Assembly (NCBI GenBank): GCA_028274465.1 | Contig: CM051458.1 | Coordinates: 88,060,085 to 88,124,084, forward strand | Source: Plantago ovata | Taxonomy: Eukaryota > Streptophyta > Magnoliopsida > Lamiales > Plantaginaceae | Length of the DNA: 64,000 nt | Reading direction: 5' to 3' | Part shown: positions 42,980 through 57,090 of the stretch, in pieces | Position numbering within the stretch: the first letter of the stretch is position 1 | How the letters are laid out: every line of letters starts with the position of its first letter | Notes under the pieces: model-generated | Database searches by the model: none | What the model saw: only the letters and a program-made list of their open reading frames with translations | What the model was told of the DNA's origin: nothing | Made by a program: the position numbers and the translations under genes

Positions 42980-45900
42980 TTAAAGGTAATCTAACGAATT
43001 TGAACTAAATTGCTCATCAGATAACCACAGTCCATTCTGGGCATGGGCGTCAGAGCTAGATGAAGACTTTCGCATCTCTGCAATCAAAACCCACATATTA
43101 GCGAGCTCATTTTCCAGTTTCTCTTCATGCCTCTTTGCGTCATCAAGTCTCCTCCTCAAATCTGCTTCTATTTTATCCCGCTCAGATAATGCTGCAACCA
43201 ATGATGCTTCTCTTTGGTATCGAGCATTCAACTCTGATTCAATTTCCTCTGCGCACAATTTACCCTCTGGTTTTCTTGTGTACATATCAGACCTGCCACT
43301 ATACATTCCCTTTTGACAGCAAGTTGCTTTGCAATGGACCTCTTTTGCAGCAGTAAGCTCAACCATGAGTTTGGCATTTTGGTAAGAAAGTTTTGTTACC
43401 TCTTCTGCTAAGTTCCTAAGCTCCACTGCTGCTGCTGCTGCAAGCTCCTTTGCATATGAAGCTTCCTCGGATTTCTTCTGGCAGTGAATTTCAAGTCCAT
43501 CCATGTCTTCACAAAGTTTGACTTTATCCTGTCTTAAAGACTCTATCTCGGCAGCCTAAGGAAAAGAACAATGAAATAAGAGAATATTATCCTTGTATCC
43601 CATGTGGTTTGCCTTATATCCACAGGGCTCCCAGCAAAGCATCTTGCAGGAATGAAAACAAGCTAAATGTATCCTGGACAAGTATAAGATTGAAAAATGC
43701 CTACCTGGGAAGGAAGCTGAGATTCTAAATGCGCATCACCGTTGCACTGTCTAGCATCGCCATGGATGAATGTTCTACTGAAGCTTACAGTACTGCTTGG
43801 GGTATTCTCATCAAGAGATGTAGATGTGTCTTCACTGGAACTAATCTCACCCCTCCCTCCGTTTATAGTTTGTGGAGATTCTTCAGAATAATTTGTCCCG
43901 TTTGCAGTTCTCAAACTTTTATTTGCCAAAAAGAAATCAAGTTGCTGCTTCAATAGCATGATAGTCTCTTGCATCTCAGCATTCTCTAACATCTACAATG
44001 AAAACATTGCTTCATCATGCCATGAGGCAATAGAAAATCACGCAAACAGTTTAAGAGTCATGCTTACCTTCTCTTGTAGTTGCTCCTGGAGAACTCTGTT
44101 ATCTGCTGTTTTAATCTATAATAATAGCAATAAGGAATTTGCCAAAGTTAGTCTACTTGTAGTTCAAATGAAAAGGACAATTATATATATCCACATTTGG
44201 TTCTAATATACCTCAAGCTCAAAAGTCATTTGATTTAATTGAGTAGCGAGCTGGGACAGAGCCTGCAAGAAGTGGAAAAAGATGAAAAATAAAATAATTA
44301 AGCAGCTGACTACGCAGGACTTCCACAAGACCACAACAAGCATATCCAAATAATCTCATCTATTCTAAGAGCCATCCTTTCAGGGCAAGGAAGAGGGTAA
44401 ACTAGCATGGGTGTTAATTCTACTTGTGAGTTGTGAGATAATTTGGGAAAGAGGACATGTATACAGATAAAGCACCTTCCTTTTTTGATAACATAATGGA
44501 GCAGGTATTTACTTTACTATTGAACATATATACTGAAGGACATGATACATGTGTTATCCTTCTCAAGTACAAAAACTTTCCAAAAAAATGGAAATTCTGG
44601 TGTAATATTGAAGTTCGTTGAAATAATAGCGTACTCAACCAGGAGACTTCGGATAACATTGCTCAAAAGTTTCTTGCTGTTTCCTTCTCAAATAACTGAT
44701 CTAAAGATACCGCCCATGTTGTATAGAGGTAGGAGGATTAAAAGAACAGAGATGGCTATGAAAATGCAGAGGCAGACAGAACGAGACACCTGGAAAATAT
44801 TTGGGATGCCTATGATTTAGTTGAAGGGTGATACTTGCTGTGATTGATAATACTCTGTTTATGCTATTAGTCATGCAGAACAGGACTGTTCCAGTACATC
44901 TTACATAGATAGCACCAGTACTATAAAAATACAGATTCAGGGGGCATGCACTGTTGATGTAAAAACTAAAGTGATAATAATTGGGGGTATCATGCCTAAC
45001 TATCAGACTCCAGTCAAAACAAAGTCCAGAGCACAATGTGGTGCAGGCATGCTTTTTTTATTTTTAAACGGCAAATCTAACTATCAGACTCCTACTCCTA
45101 CACTACTCCTTTATCGCCTTATAATCTAACTACCATACTCCTACTCCTCCACTACTCCTTTACCACAACTCCAATTATGCCTATACCACATTATGCCTCC
45201 GTCGGGTTCAAACCACCAACCTCTCATGTGCTACTCCAGCACCCTTACCACTTGGCCACCATTATAAATCCGTGGTGCAGGCATACTAATGAATAGTATA
45301 TGCATTAATTAGTAGATATCCTTGTGTGATTTACAATTGACTAAAGTGCCTAGCTCTTGTCTATTTATACTTCTGTATGGTTGAGAATAATAATAAGAAA
45401 GACACAGTGTAGTCCTTAACACCTCCTCCCCAATATTTTTGTTAATCCAAAAAATCCTACTCTCCCCATCCATGTCACTCTCTGAATCCAAAAAATCCAT
45501 CTCATATTGAAAAACAGAGAAGACTAAAAGCAAGTTGCATCAAGACTTGTTGGAATTTCTGCTGCCAACACCATCAACAGCCCGTGATACAAATCAAAGT
45601 TGATGAGTTCAGTTTATGGGAAGAAAAAGTGTGGTGTTTATGGGGTTGAGAGAGAGGAAGGATCATTTCTGAATTAAAACAAAAAAACAAAAAAAACAAA
45701 AAGAGATAACCTTGATGGATCTTGGAGCCAAAAGAGGTTTCCATTAATCTTTGAATGTGAGAAATCATTCTCAGCATTTGAAATGTGTTGTCATCTTAAT
45801 TAATCAAGATACGCATCACTGGAAAATGAATTCATGCAACGAACTGCTTACTAATATGCGGATGTAAACATGAAGAATGATGAAATTTTGTTCTATCCTT

Positions 45901-48900
45901 GGCAACGAAGAACTGTTTGCTGATATGGATATCTGTGGCGACAAAAAAAAATTTGCTGATACAGATGAGAACAAGAACAGTGATGTACTCAACAATCCAA
46001 AAAGGTGGTTGTTGGATTTTATCAGTTTGAAGTTTGAACCTTGGGCGCTGGTTACTCGAGGTAGAGACAACCATGCATGTTGAGGGAGATGACGACCAAA
46101 AGTTTTCAAGTACTACACCGTCTATTGCAAGTTGGACATGTGTGATATCTATGTGCCAACTTGAGGGGGAGCGTGAAAAACATGAGATATGAATAGCATG
46201 AAAGTCATCAAATGTAAATTAGCACAATGCACACATGCTAATGAATAGTGGTGCAGGCATGCTAATGACTAAAGTAGATATCCTTTATACTTCTGTGATT
46301 TACTATTGATTAAAGTGCCTCGCTCTTGTCTATTTATACTTCTGTATTGTTGAGAAGAATAATAAGAAAAACACAGTGTAGTCCTTAACACTCCTCCCCA
46401 ATATTTTCTACACAATGAAACTCTTTAGTAGTCATGTCAGGTTAACATAAAAATTTATTTGGATCCGTGAATTAATGTTTGAGCATATTGAAGACTATTT
46501 TGATATATTTACCTGGGACATCTCATTATTACTCGAGTTATATGGAGATTTCTTCGCTGACCCAACCATGCGTTGCTCTAGAAGCCGCATCTGAAGGTTC
46601 TTTTCTCTTATTTCCTGTTTCAATTTTCGTACCTTTTCCTGTCAAGGATGAGAACAGGACTCAAAAAGATAATCAAAATAGTTAGTCTAAACTAAACTAA
46701 ACATATTTTCATTTTAATTAGACAACATAATTTTTCATCAAAGTCATCGCAGACTCAAGGTAGGCCCAGAAAAGAATGAAACCCACAGCAAATGTTGTCA
46801 TGCATGCATGTTGAGCCTTCAAAATCTAAGCTAGTAGACAATAGAATAAAAAAGCACCATGTGCTGGAAAAAGCTAATCTAGAAGGGATTGTGTTTACTG
46901 TTTTTCAATTCCAATTTTGATGGTATTTAATCATGTCTTAAATACAATAGACAACCAACTTACCTGAAGATCCAAGTCGTCAGGATTCTTAGCTGCTTGC
47001 TCAGAAAATCTTTTAAAGAACTAGTAGACAAAGCCACCTCTCCAGCTAACATCTTAATTTGCTCACTGAACAGATCCATTTGGTCCACGATGGTGCTCCC
47101 AGTCTACAAGATGCACGAGCAATCAAGTCTTGAATATAGATCAAGAGAGAGACTGGCTCAATATTGCTTTACTGTAACTACATTATGTGTAATGATTTAA
47201 CAAGGATAAACTTTTAACATTTCACGGTAAATAGAATTTTGAAGATGCAGAAAAAGAATGTTTAGCTTCTCTCAGAACTTGATATGAGTTTGAAGTGTAG
47301 ATTATATAAATCCGAGAGGATGAGTACAAGAGATACCATTTCCATTTTCATTATGGTTCTTCACCTCTTAGCCCCCTAATGTTAAGCTCACAAAGACTGA
47401 ATTAAAGGATTGCAGGTGAGAAACATGTGTAGCTTTATGCCTACTCAATTAAGCATATTACACTTCTGAAAAAATAAAAAAGAAGAGAACATAATCTTTC
47501 CAAAGATGGGAAACTGGTTGCAAAATTATGGAAGAGTTTCTCGCACAGAGAAAGAGGTTGCACTGATGAAGCAAGACCAGTGTATAGTGTGGCGCACATT
47601 TCAAAAACGATAGACACCCATGGTTTAACTTTTAAGAACAAAGATCCATTGCGCTTGATATAAGAAAATATGAACTCCAAGAAATTAGGTTGGCACAGAA
47701 ATATTTTAACAAGTAGGTAAACACAGTAAATGAAAATGTAAAGCAAAAATAGATATAAATTAGATGTTCACTTATGTATCTTGTAATGCATATAGAATAA
47801 AAAAGAAAACATAAAATAAAAAAGGGACATAATAAGAGCAAGAGAATAAGATTCTTTCAGGATGATGCAAAATAAGCTTTCTAACCGGTGGGAGACGGCG
47901 CCCATTAACTGCTGCACTGAACAAGTCACCCGCTTGAGTTATTTCACGATATGAGTTAGCAGAAGAAGTATCGACTATTCTGCTGGTTGATTTCCTCCGA
48001 GAATCTTTTATTTCACCAAGCTTTAATGTGTTTTCGGATGATTTTGTTGAAGTAGGTGATTCATTGTGCAAATTCTCAACATCAGCCCTTGGTGATAATA
48101 CAAACCCATTGTCAGGCTTCTGCACCACCACAATGTAATTAAAATTATTACTAATATGTCAATACAGAAATACAGAATATAAGGCTCACTATTACTGTTT
48201 AGAGAGGAAATAGGAAGTTCCGCACAAGGTGCCTTAAAAGACATGCAGCTTAATTCCAACCTGAGGTCTTAAAATGTCAACACTGTGATACATCCTAACA
48301 TCAAAATATTTTTTGTAATGTAGGTGCTTTGACGAAGAAAAAACACTCCATCCGTCCCAATGAGTTCTTAACTAAGCTCATCAATTGCTATTAGATGGTA
48401 GAAATTTGCTATTGACTTTCAGGTAAAACAATTTCACTAAGAAAAAACAATGAAAATGCAATATTAATCCGAATTGCAAAGGTCCAAGTTCAGCTTCCAA
48501 CTTCAAGTACTAAGTTTAGAAATGCAAGCTATATCAATTATGAATCAAGCAACTGGATACTTTACCTTCAGTTTAAACCAGCCAAGCATTCCTCTCCTCC
48601 TATTACTTTTGTAATCTCTAACTGACTCATCAAGATCTGTGACATCACTACTTCCATCAATAGAAAGTTCAGATTCAACAGCATCTTCATCAGTCATGTA
48701 CCCTCGTTTCCGGTCTGGCAAGTATGCTAGCTGTATAAGGAAAGAAAACAAAGCGAAACAGTAAGGATAACTTATACATACACAAATTACTAATTTGGAG
48801 AAAACAGTTTGTATTTGGTTAATCAATATCATTGAAGGTTTCCGTCACTACCTCATCTTCCCCAAATGAGTGCCTCCGCCAGTGGCTAGGCTTTTCGAGA

Positions 48901-50249
48901 ACATTATGGTGAACTGTATCTTTGGTGGAAACCAAGATCAGTTTGGTTAATCTCTGGATCCTGCCCATTAAAGCAGCTTTCGCCTGTTCCTCCTCTTCCA
49001 ACCTGGACTGTAACTTAATCTGGCCTGCTTCTAACTGAAACATGTGGAATAGAAAAATCACCTTAAATCAGAAGTGTCAGCTTCAGAAAAGTTCGTGCTA
49101 CACTTATTTTTTACTCTTTCTCAACAATATGTGGTCTAGACTGTGGTGAAGGTAATAATATGTCCAAAAAATAAATATATATAAAATTTGAAATGGGAAG
49201 CCAAATATCGGAAGGTACAAACTTTAAGCCGGGACACAGGGAGTATATTCAACCACCAATTTGCTTTCCTTAAGAAAGTATTATGCTGCTAACAAATAAC
49301 AGGCATCCAAAACTGACCTGGAGTTTCAAATTAACTAGATCTTCTTGGTTTGGAGCCATCAAATGTTGTTTCTCCGTCATCCCACTTTTTAATTGCTCAA
49401 GTTCATTCTTTAAGTTCGATATTTCTCTCTGATACTTCTTAATGAGAGACTTCTCGTCCAATATCTACAAAGGACACAAGGAAATTTGAAAAGAACCTGC
49501 AACAGATTTCCAGAGTATACCAAAATGAAGAATTAGAGTTCTCACTTTATTCGGAGAGGCCTTTAGTTCCACATGCTTACTACGCTGAGCAAACTTTAGA
49601 GTGTTGTGTGTTTCTTCCGTATGGCTTGATGCTGGTGTTACTGTGCAAATAAGCTGCAAATGTTCGAGGGACAATCAATATTCTCGACTCTAGCATAAGC
49701 AGTATATCTAACAATGTTTCATGGAAAAACTTATCATGAAGTAGTCATAAGTTGTTTGCAATGTTTTACTGGTGCAGTGGTGCTTGATGGTAACTTTATT
49801 ATATTTGCATCTTTGATAGAAATTTTTATATGAGTTGAGTTCCTTTCGATAGGGAAGTTGATAGCGATGAAATCATACATAGACTGTTGTTAGGACATTT
49901 TGGACAAATTATGTGCACCGTGCAAATAAATCTACATGCAAGATCGTGAATGATATAATTTAAATGGTGTTTGATCCAATTTCGTGCACCAAAGAGTAGT
50001 AAAAATGGGGGTTTGATCAAGTATATCCAAGCATGGAGTAAATGCAAGGTTTATGAAAAGCATGCTAGACTTACAGAGACTCGGCCATGGCCACTAAGAG
50101 ATGACTGCAATAAGCGGGTCAGTTTTGAATCTCGATAAGGTATATGAGAGGACTTTCCATCTGTTAGTTTAGATATCACCTGCACCGAACAGAGAGTATT
50201 AGTATGAATATACTGTTACAGAAGACGTGAGCTCACATAAAAGAAAAGT

Positions 50250-50287
<38 letters not shown>

Positions 50288-53200
50288 TGAATAAAAACTG
50301 CTTCCTTAGCATATCCATTGCTAAACCTTTGGTTGATATGATATGTTACAGGCTGTAGTGGGTAAAGTACCCGCTAGTTAGGGTTTCATTTTGTACATCC
50401 TGCCCCTATTACTGAGAGGTACTCTACATCAGATACCCTGCTGGTGTGTATCGGGATGTTCTCTATTCATTGGTTTTCTAACTTTCTGGTTGCAATATTA
50501 GATTGATTCGAACTAAAGGAATTTGCAAGCTTCCAAATATAAAGCTGATGAACATATTAACTGGTCACTCAAAGAAACACACTAAGCAGGTACAGAAGAC
50601 TACGAAAAAAAAAATTGCAAGCTTCTGCGTTAAAAGTACTAAAAAGCCAAGGACTAGGAGAAAAAATAAATTACTATTCCAAATCAAGATATGGTTGATT
50701 TTGGGTACCCTTGCATCTCAGGAATGTAATTACTCATTCCCAGATCATGTGCATAGCCTTAGAATTTCGGTTTATTTTGTGGGTGCCCAATCCCAAAAAT
50801 ACCTGACCCAATCAGGATTGTCCGAAGCCTTCTCCGACACCAAAACATTTAACTTTAGCAGCAGAATTTGGCGGTCCAGCTATGTGAATGAGTAATTACC
50901 AAGACTAATAGTGTGAAAAATCATTTGAAACAGATAGTTTACCCAAAAACGAAACATAAATAACATCAAAAGAAATGAAAACTAGCATTTAGGTATAAAT
51001 GGCCTCACACAATAGCATGACCAAGATTAAAAAATAAAGCATGGGATGTGTCTTACAGTTCCAAGAGTGAGTAAGCTTTTATTAATGTATGAACCCTCTT
51101 TTCTCCTCAACCCTGTTGTCTCTGCTTTGGAACTTTCAGATCCTGCCAAGTCAATCAAATGCTATAAAAGAGTTCAGTACTACCATTAGGCCAGAAGAAA
51201 GACCACAGAGATGAATAAATTTCCACATATAAGATAAGTTCGCTCCAAGTTACATCAAGCAACATTTTGAAAATAGTTTAACACAAGTCAGATAGTGGAA
51301 AGACAAACCAAACAGCAAAATTATTCACAGATGTATATGTTATGCAAACATACCAATTGCGATAAAGTCACTTCCTCTCCGTGATCATTTCCACGTGGAC
51401 TACTTTCAACGGTCTGCGAGAAGCCAAGAACAGTTATACTTAAACAATGATCGACAAGTCAGTACATCGAAATTCCTATGTTGATCAAATGCATGGTAGA
51501 GTTTAGACTAAACTTTTTATTACAATAAATTTATTGGTTTTGTAATTGGAGTCCAAACATGAGAATCAATAGAGTTAAAGAGAGGTGTGTTTGAGATAAA
51601 CCACCATCTAAACTCTATAACAGGTTCACAGAAATCGTTTAGCCTTGATTTAAGCAAGGAGTACACCCCCGATTGTCAATATATATAGCAGGCTAGCACA
51701 GCCAGAACTTTGGTTTTCAACAATTCAACACAATAAATTCTGGATCAGAATCAGTGCCATTCATCCAGGAAAAAACGTTGATAATAGTAATAAGTTAACA
51801 ACAAACAAGAAATTTAAAAATAGAAGAAAAAATTAAAATGCCATATCAGAAGAAAAAGAGAGAAGAAACAGAATAATCTTTTATCCTTCTTCATGACATT
51901 ATACTTCAAGCTACCAATAACATATATAACATTATCCATATACCACTTAACCAAGCAGGAAATACCTACCACAACAGCTAACAGGACAACATAACTTTAC
52001 AAGCAAAATATAGTTTAAGGTTCTGGTGTAGTTGCTCAATGCATTCAAGTGGATAGATATATTACCGTCTTTGGTGGGTAAATCTACATACACAATGTCA
52101 AAGTCTATATAATTAGCCTAATTTATCAGCAGTAGTCAACGTCCTTACACATTACACAATATGGTGAAACAGCAAACTCAAGAACAAGAAAAGTTATATT
52201 ACCAAAGTGAATATAGTGTGGCTCCGACTGCTTAGTAAGTTGACATTATTAGAACCCACATGCCTATGCTCTGCACCAAAAGAAAAGATGATTCAGTTAA
52301 GACACGTTCATTAACATCAGAAAAGAGTGACTTGCAGTGATAAAACAGACATTAAATAGGCAACACCTTTATGTTTGCAAAGGGGAAACAGAAACAAAAA
52401 AAGTGAATATCCTTATATAGAGTAACCATAAATGAGTGCTAAGATCTATAATGAAGAATATACCTTCACCAGATGCTATCAGTGAAAGAGCATGAGCAGG
52501 CGTCAAAACCACCTCTTCTTTTATCCCCTCCACATATATGCCCTGATAAGTTAAAGTTATCCATTGTAGTAAGGAAAAGTGGAAAACAAATGCAATTTGT
52601 GGTCGCGTCGTTTATACAGATGGCTTATCACATCTAAAATAAAACTATAGAGATTAAGAGAAGTGTGGACATATGTTTAATGAATAATATTCAGATAAAT
52701 AACTTGCTGCAGTACCAGATTAAAAAGTAACTCAATTATTCTGTAATGGATTTCATTTGAGTAAACCCTTCTACACATCGCAGTAAGATTTTGACTTTCA
52801 ATTGTGTGTGGGGAGAGAAGGAGAGGAAGGCAGGAGAGAGAGAGATTCAAGTAGAGCTCAATCCTACAGAAGAAAAACATCATTGTTGTTTGCATGTAAA
52901 ATGTTAAGAACCTTTCGCAATATTATTGGTGGAAAGTAAGGTTTAGGGGAAAAGGAGAACACTATAGCGAAAAGGAAAAAAGTCCTAAAACAAAATATGA
53001 AGTCCAGCACTCCAGTGTATAAATTCACCAAAATCGATTTTGTAGAAATTGACATTGTGCACAGAAACAGCCATCAAGAGTCCCCTTTTAAGTCCACAGA
53101 TTAAAGTCTTAAAGGTTTCACACTTTCACTACTAACTGGGACTGCACGAGGACAAAAAATAAATACATAAATAAATATCAACAACATTCAAAAGCACAGT

Positions 53201-56188
53201 AACTTGTCTTGATACTGATACGGCAAGATGTGCAGGACTGGCCCAAGAGTATTTTGCAACCAAAACATTTAAACTAATTTTCTTATTAAAGGAAAAAGGA
53301 GAGGAAAAAGAGAGAAAAAAAACTCCACATGAACACATGTACAGATTTACAGGAACAAACAAATATTTGTTTATTCAGAGACAAATTTGCGTCTCAGCAA
53401 AGATTATAGAATATAGCTTTTCAACTTCAAGGTCAAAGCAAATACATCACTTAAGATGGAACAGCAGACATGGATAACAAGGTAGGATGAGGAGTATTCA
53501 TAGCGCTATCTTTTAACAAGAAAATAAAGATATTAGGCAACAATTGCACATGAATATAAAATACTAGAAGTTTGTAATCTCAATGGTTTATAGAATTTAT
53601 AGGTCAGAATTTGTAAAAGAAGAATAGTCCAACCAACAAAAGAACATAGCATATAAATGTAGATAAAGATAATCCTGAGAAATCAAGTATAAAAAAACCA
53701 AACAGCTATTAGGGGGGATAAGAAGAGGTTATTATGATTGCGTACTCGAGGGTCTTCTCGTATTCGAAGATTATGTCCAGTGGGATTAAGCAAGTCATTG
53801 ATGACCTAAATCCCAAAGCAGCAAAGGTTTAAGTGAGATGACGAAACAAAAATGAAAATGGGAAGGAAAAAAAAACAACGAATTACTTATATTTAACATT
53901 TTTTTACATAAGAATAGTATACCAGCTCTTATTAGTAGAATAAATAGTATCATTAATCTAGAAAGACCTTCAAGATGCTAATGTCTGACATAATTGGGTC
54001 AAGATAAAGCAGCAATTTGAATATTAATTGATCGCATGCAGGCGCAACTTATATGAAGTGGCCACAAGAAGCAGAAATATCCAAGCAACAAAGGTTTAAC
54101 TTCATTGGCAAACACTACACGCATTTCTTTCCAAAATTCCATCTTCACCAACTAAAAATGTTATCTCCACCCTGGTCTCTAAATGGTTTTTTTCGTTTCC
54201 TGACTTTTACCTTTAAAAGCATTCTGAGAATAAAATCTGATGTATTTTGCCTGGATAGGTGTATTATTCTACATAGTACATACCCATATTATCATATATG
54301 CGTTCCCAAAACAAAATAAATAGTGCATAAGAGATAAGACACATCGAATAAATGAAACTGACCTCATTGTAAATTTCCAAGTATGATACTCGGAGGAGAA
54401 ATTCACGTCCAGGTGTCTGATACATAGAAAAAAAGAATAAATATTTATTATTATGGGTGGAACAAGAACACAAGAAATATTTGCTAGTCAAACCAAAAGG
54501 TATAGGAACTTACCTCCTGTATAATTCCAAAGACATCCTTAACTGCCAGCGGAATGATTCCTGGCGACTTCTGCTCCCCCTATGATAGAAACAACACAGC
54601 GGTCTGAATGTTCGGAATCGGTAGGCAAAATCATCATATGCCAAGTCAATTGTATGTTGAAACATAAGAGTAAAAAATCCAGGATGGACCAGTGCAGACT
54701 GCAGAGGCCACAGGATACTTCACATATCATTAGATGGGGTTTTTTGTCTTTCCTTTTTTTGGGGGGTGGGGAGTGGTTGGTTTCTAGTGTTATGGAGCAT
54801 TTCCATAGCTCTCAAGGAGTACATTCAATTTAGTTTGAGCTCGCAACAAACTGACCACATGCCTCATATCCACAAGTATAAAAAATTTAATGAAAGGGGA
54901 GAAGGGGAACAGAGACTGAGAGTTCATTGTAATGATGCTCCACACACAGTTTGACTCTCCAGTAAACTGGGTGTACCTCTTTTCCACAACAACAATCACA
55001 AATTAAATTTAATTGAGATAACCAGGGACATCGCTTGACGGATGCTCCATCTATTTAGTGTAAACACCCATTCATGATGAGAATGTAAAGAAATAAAAAT
55101 AAGCATTACATGCATTGTATGCGTCTTCCCACTGCTAGTAACACCATATGCAAACACTGTACCTGCAAAAAAATAAAAAATTAGGAAAATAAAACAATCA
55201 ATTCATTAACAATGAGTAGGTTTGTGTTGAAAACTTGAAATGGAGGAATAGGGGTATCATGAACAGGCAAAACGAGCACAGGTCAGTTTTCTTGCTTTGC
55301 TATAAGTAGACGGATGAGAACATTGTAAGAAAGTAGATGATGGCAATATTAACCATTTATTCCTTCCATGGAACCACCCACAACATGCTGGGCTGCAATA
55401 TCATACACGTGTCGAGTAGTTGTTGCTGGGCCAAACACTCTGTCTGGTAAAATATAAAAAACATGAAATCAATTAAGATGGAGAATACATAAAACGATAA
55501 AAGGCAGGAGGAACCATTCACATCAACAGATTAGGATTCTAAATTCCTTCAAAGTCATCTCATGTTAATAAATACACTTGTTCAAGCCAACAGAAGACAA
55601 ATAATAGGGCATTGCCCGCCTCTACATACACTTGAACTTAAAAACATATTATCTAGTCATCCAGTCATAACATATTATCTAGTCATCTAGTCATACCTAC
55701 AGAGTTATATATATCTGACTGTTATGCAGGTAGAGCAAGAGTGTTAGTAGTTACTACAAGGTCGGGCGACCTACCGAATCCGAATTCGATATCAGCATTG
55801 AACTCGTTACGCACTGCAAAGTCTCCATCAGCATACCAAGCAACTTCATCACCTTTACTAATCTCCCTACCACTGCAACAATCAAAACAAAACAAAACAA
55901 AAAAAAAAAAGGCACAATAATACAATTATTACATCTCCAAGCCGCTTACAATTAAATTAATCTAGAAATTATTTAAATCCGAAAAAATTGGAAAGGGGGA
56001 GAATATGTATTGTAATACCTGAGAGGTCGAAATCGAACAGTGACTGTGACATTTTCCTTTGATTTGTTGGTTGATGATGATGAGGAGGTGGCGGAGGAGG
56101 GATGCTTGGGCGGAGGGGCGGTTTTCCGGGAGCGGAAAGGGGAGGAGGAGGAGCGGCGGAGGCTGAAGGAGGACATGATTGCGGCCAA
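42980..56188 (-). CDS. Kinesin KIN-7 family (organelle-type N-terminus), with frameshift in exon 18
   Basis: Twenty-three minus-strand exons: 56019-56188, 55775-55872, 55354-55443, 55110-55162, 54514-54579, 54363-54416, 53746-53805, 52464-52542, 52203-52270, 51354-51413, 51057-51161, 50075-50179, 49546-49653, 49318-49464, 48852-49034, 48566-48730, 47886-48119, 46964-47103, 46513-46638, 44212-44262, 44068-44115, 43705-43992 and 42980-43555. The sum is about 1024 codons. Motor: VRFRPL, P-loop GVTSSGKT (126-133), switch I SSRSH (237-241), switch II DLAGSE (270-275), and the neck region [15 protein letters not shown]. The tail is coiled coil ([31 protein letters not shown]) and has no RING finger at its end, unlike the longest members. 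The first 45 residues are Ser/Arg-rich without acidic residues, suggesting an organellar presequence. All junctions are in phase except exon 18, which is one base short of the expected 141 (see findings). Confidence 0.9.
45051..45271 (-). mobile_element. tRNA-derived SINE with 13-bp target duplication, inside kinesin intron
   Basis: On the minus strand the A box TGGCCAAGTGG (45248-45258) and the B box GGTTTGAACCC (45204-45214) are in order and spaced as in a tRNA. The element ends in an A-rich tail (T-rich at 45053-45065 on plus). Perfect 13-base duplications GTGGTGCAGGCAT flank it at 45038-45050 and 45272-45284. The target is itself part of an older LTR-like repeat whose second copy carries the same sequence at 46248-46260. 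Same orientation as the kinesin. Confidence 0.85.
45272..46420 (+). mobile_element. Degenerate LTR-element remnant in kinesin intron 19
   Basis: About 160 bases are directly repeated at 45272-45440 and 46248-46407: GTAGATATCC, AGTGCCT(A/C)GCTCTTGTC, TATTTATACTTCTGTAT and ACACAGTGTAGTCCTTAACA. A Copia-type polypurine tract TTGAGGGGGAGCG precedes the second copy at 46161-46173. The internal part is only about 700 bases without an open pol frame. The element is thus a small or deleted LTR retrotransposon, opposite in orientation to the gene. Exact LTR borders are unclear. Confidence 0.6.
50255..50283. repeat. (GA)n microsatellite in kinesin intron 11-12 region
   Basis: About 14 uninterrupted GA units in the intron upstream (gene sense) of exon 12. 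Confidence 0.95.
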
Positions 56189-56974
56189 ATCGGAGGCTGC
56201 AAATTTTTGCCGCTCTTTGGGTTTGGTTTTGTGTGTCCCTCCAAATGTGTACTGTTCTGAAATGATTTTGAATTGATCTTTGTTTTTTCACCTTTACGCT
56301 GTCGTTTCTTGTCTTTTATTGTTGGGGCTTCACGTGGCTATTATTTTGACCTTAGTTTTTAACTTTTCAATAATACTGTATTTAATTTTAATTACTATAT
56401 AGGTGATCAAATTATAGCCTATTTATGGAGTAAAGGGACTAAGAAACCCCCAAAAACTATGTATTACTGGTCATGCCATTATTAAGCATTAAATATTTCA
56501 AACTCAAAATGATGTTACGATTATTAAAAATTTCAAACTCTAATGATATTTTAACCTTCGTTTTTATTAATTATTATTAGTATTAAATAAGTATACTTGT
56601 TTTGTTAACGAGCTAGGCTTACGCTCATCATGTCTCTGAGTTCAATTTGTAATAAGTTTGTGAATTGTGATTAGTTATATCATGTGAGCTGAACCTTGTA
56701 AAGAAGTCGACTCGTTAAGGCTCGAGCCTCGAGTTTAGCTCGTTCGGTAAGGTTTCGTGCCAAACTCGAGTTTAATTAAATGTATGTTGATTTTGTTAAC
56801 AAGAGGCTTACGCTCATCATGTGTCCTTAACCTTCAAACTATAGTCTATATTTTTAAATCCATCGGTCCATCTTAAATTGTTTATGTTTAGCTTTTGTTA
56901 GCCTTTGGTAACTTTATCATTTAGCTAGGATGTTGATTTGTAATATGAAGTCTTGAATTCCTTAATTTTATTTT
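56189..56974. other. Kinesin promoter side and GAGCT-rich DNA
   Basis: No gene. A block ending GGCTTACGCTCATCATGTGTC occurs twice, near 56610-56640 and 56794-56830, each preceded by TTTTGTTAAC, pointing to an old duplicated repeat. AGCTCG-rich sequence lies between. Confidence 0.4.
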
Positions 56975-57090
56975 TTTTATCTTTTTTTTGTGAAACAACA
57001 AAATTTTATTAATAATAAAAGAGCATAATGGATGCTCCAAATAATTACAACAAAGTTCAAAACCGAAACAGATCTCCGACGGAGTACAAT
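56975..57090 (-). mobile_element. LINE-type 3' end, related to the insert at 18132
   Basis: On plus, a T run is followed by AACAAAATTTTATTAATAAT, GAGCATAATGGATGCTCC and AATAATTACAAC. The same motifs in the same order occur at 18130-18200. Read on minus it ends in an A run. The left target duplication was not resolved, and the extent to the right is uncertain. Confidence 0.5.

Noticed and set aside
48346-48375. Stowaway-like end CTCCATCCGTCCCAA in a kinesin intron
   Set aside because: Only one end is visible; I could not find the matching inverted end, so no element is called.
50503-50895. 130-residue plus-strand frame in a kinesin intron
   Set aside because: Lys-rich without recognisable motif, in the intron between exons 11 and 12; no splice or promoter evidence.
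56040-56276. 78-residue plus-strand Glu/Arg-rich frame
   Set aside because: Antisense of the Ser/Pro-rich kinesin exon 1.
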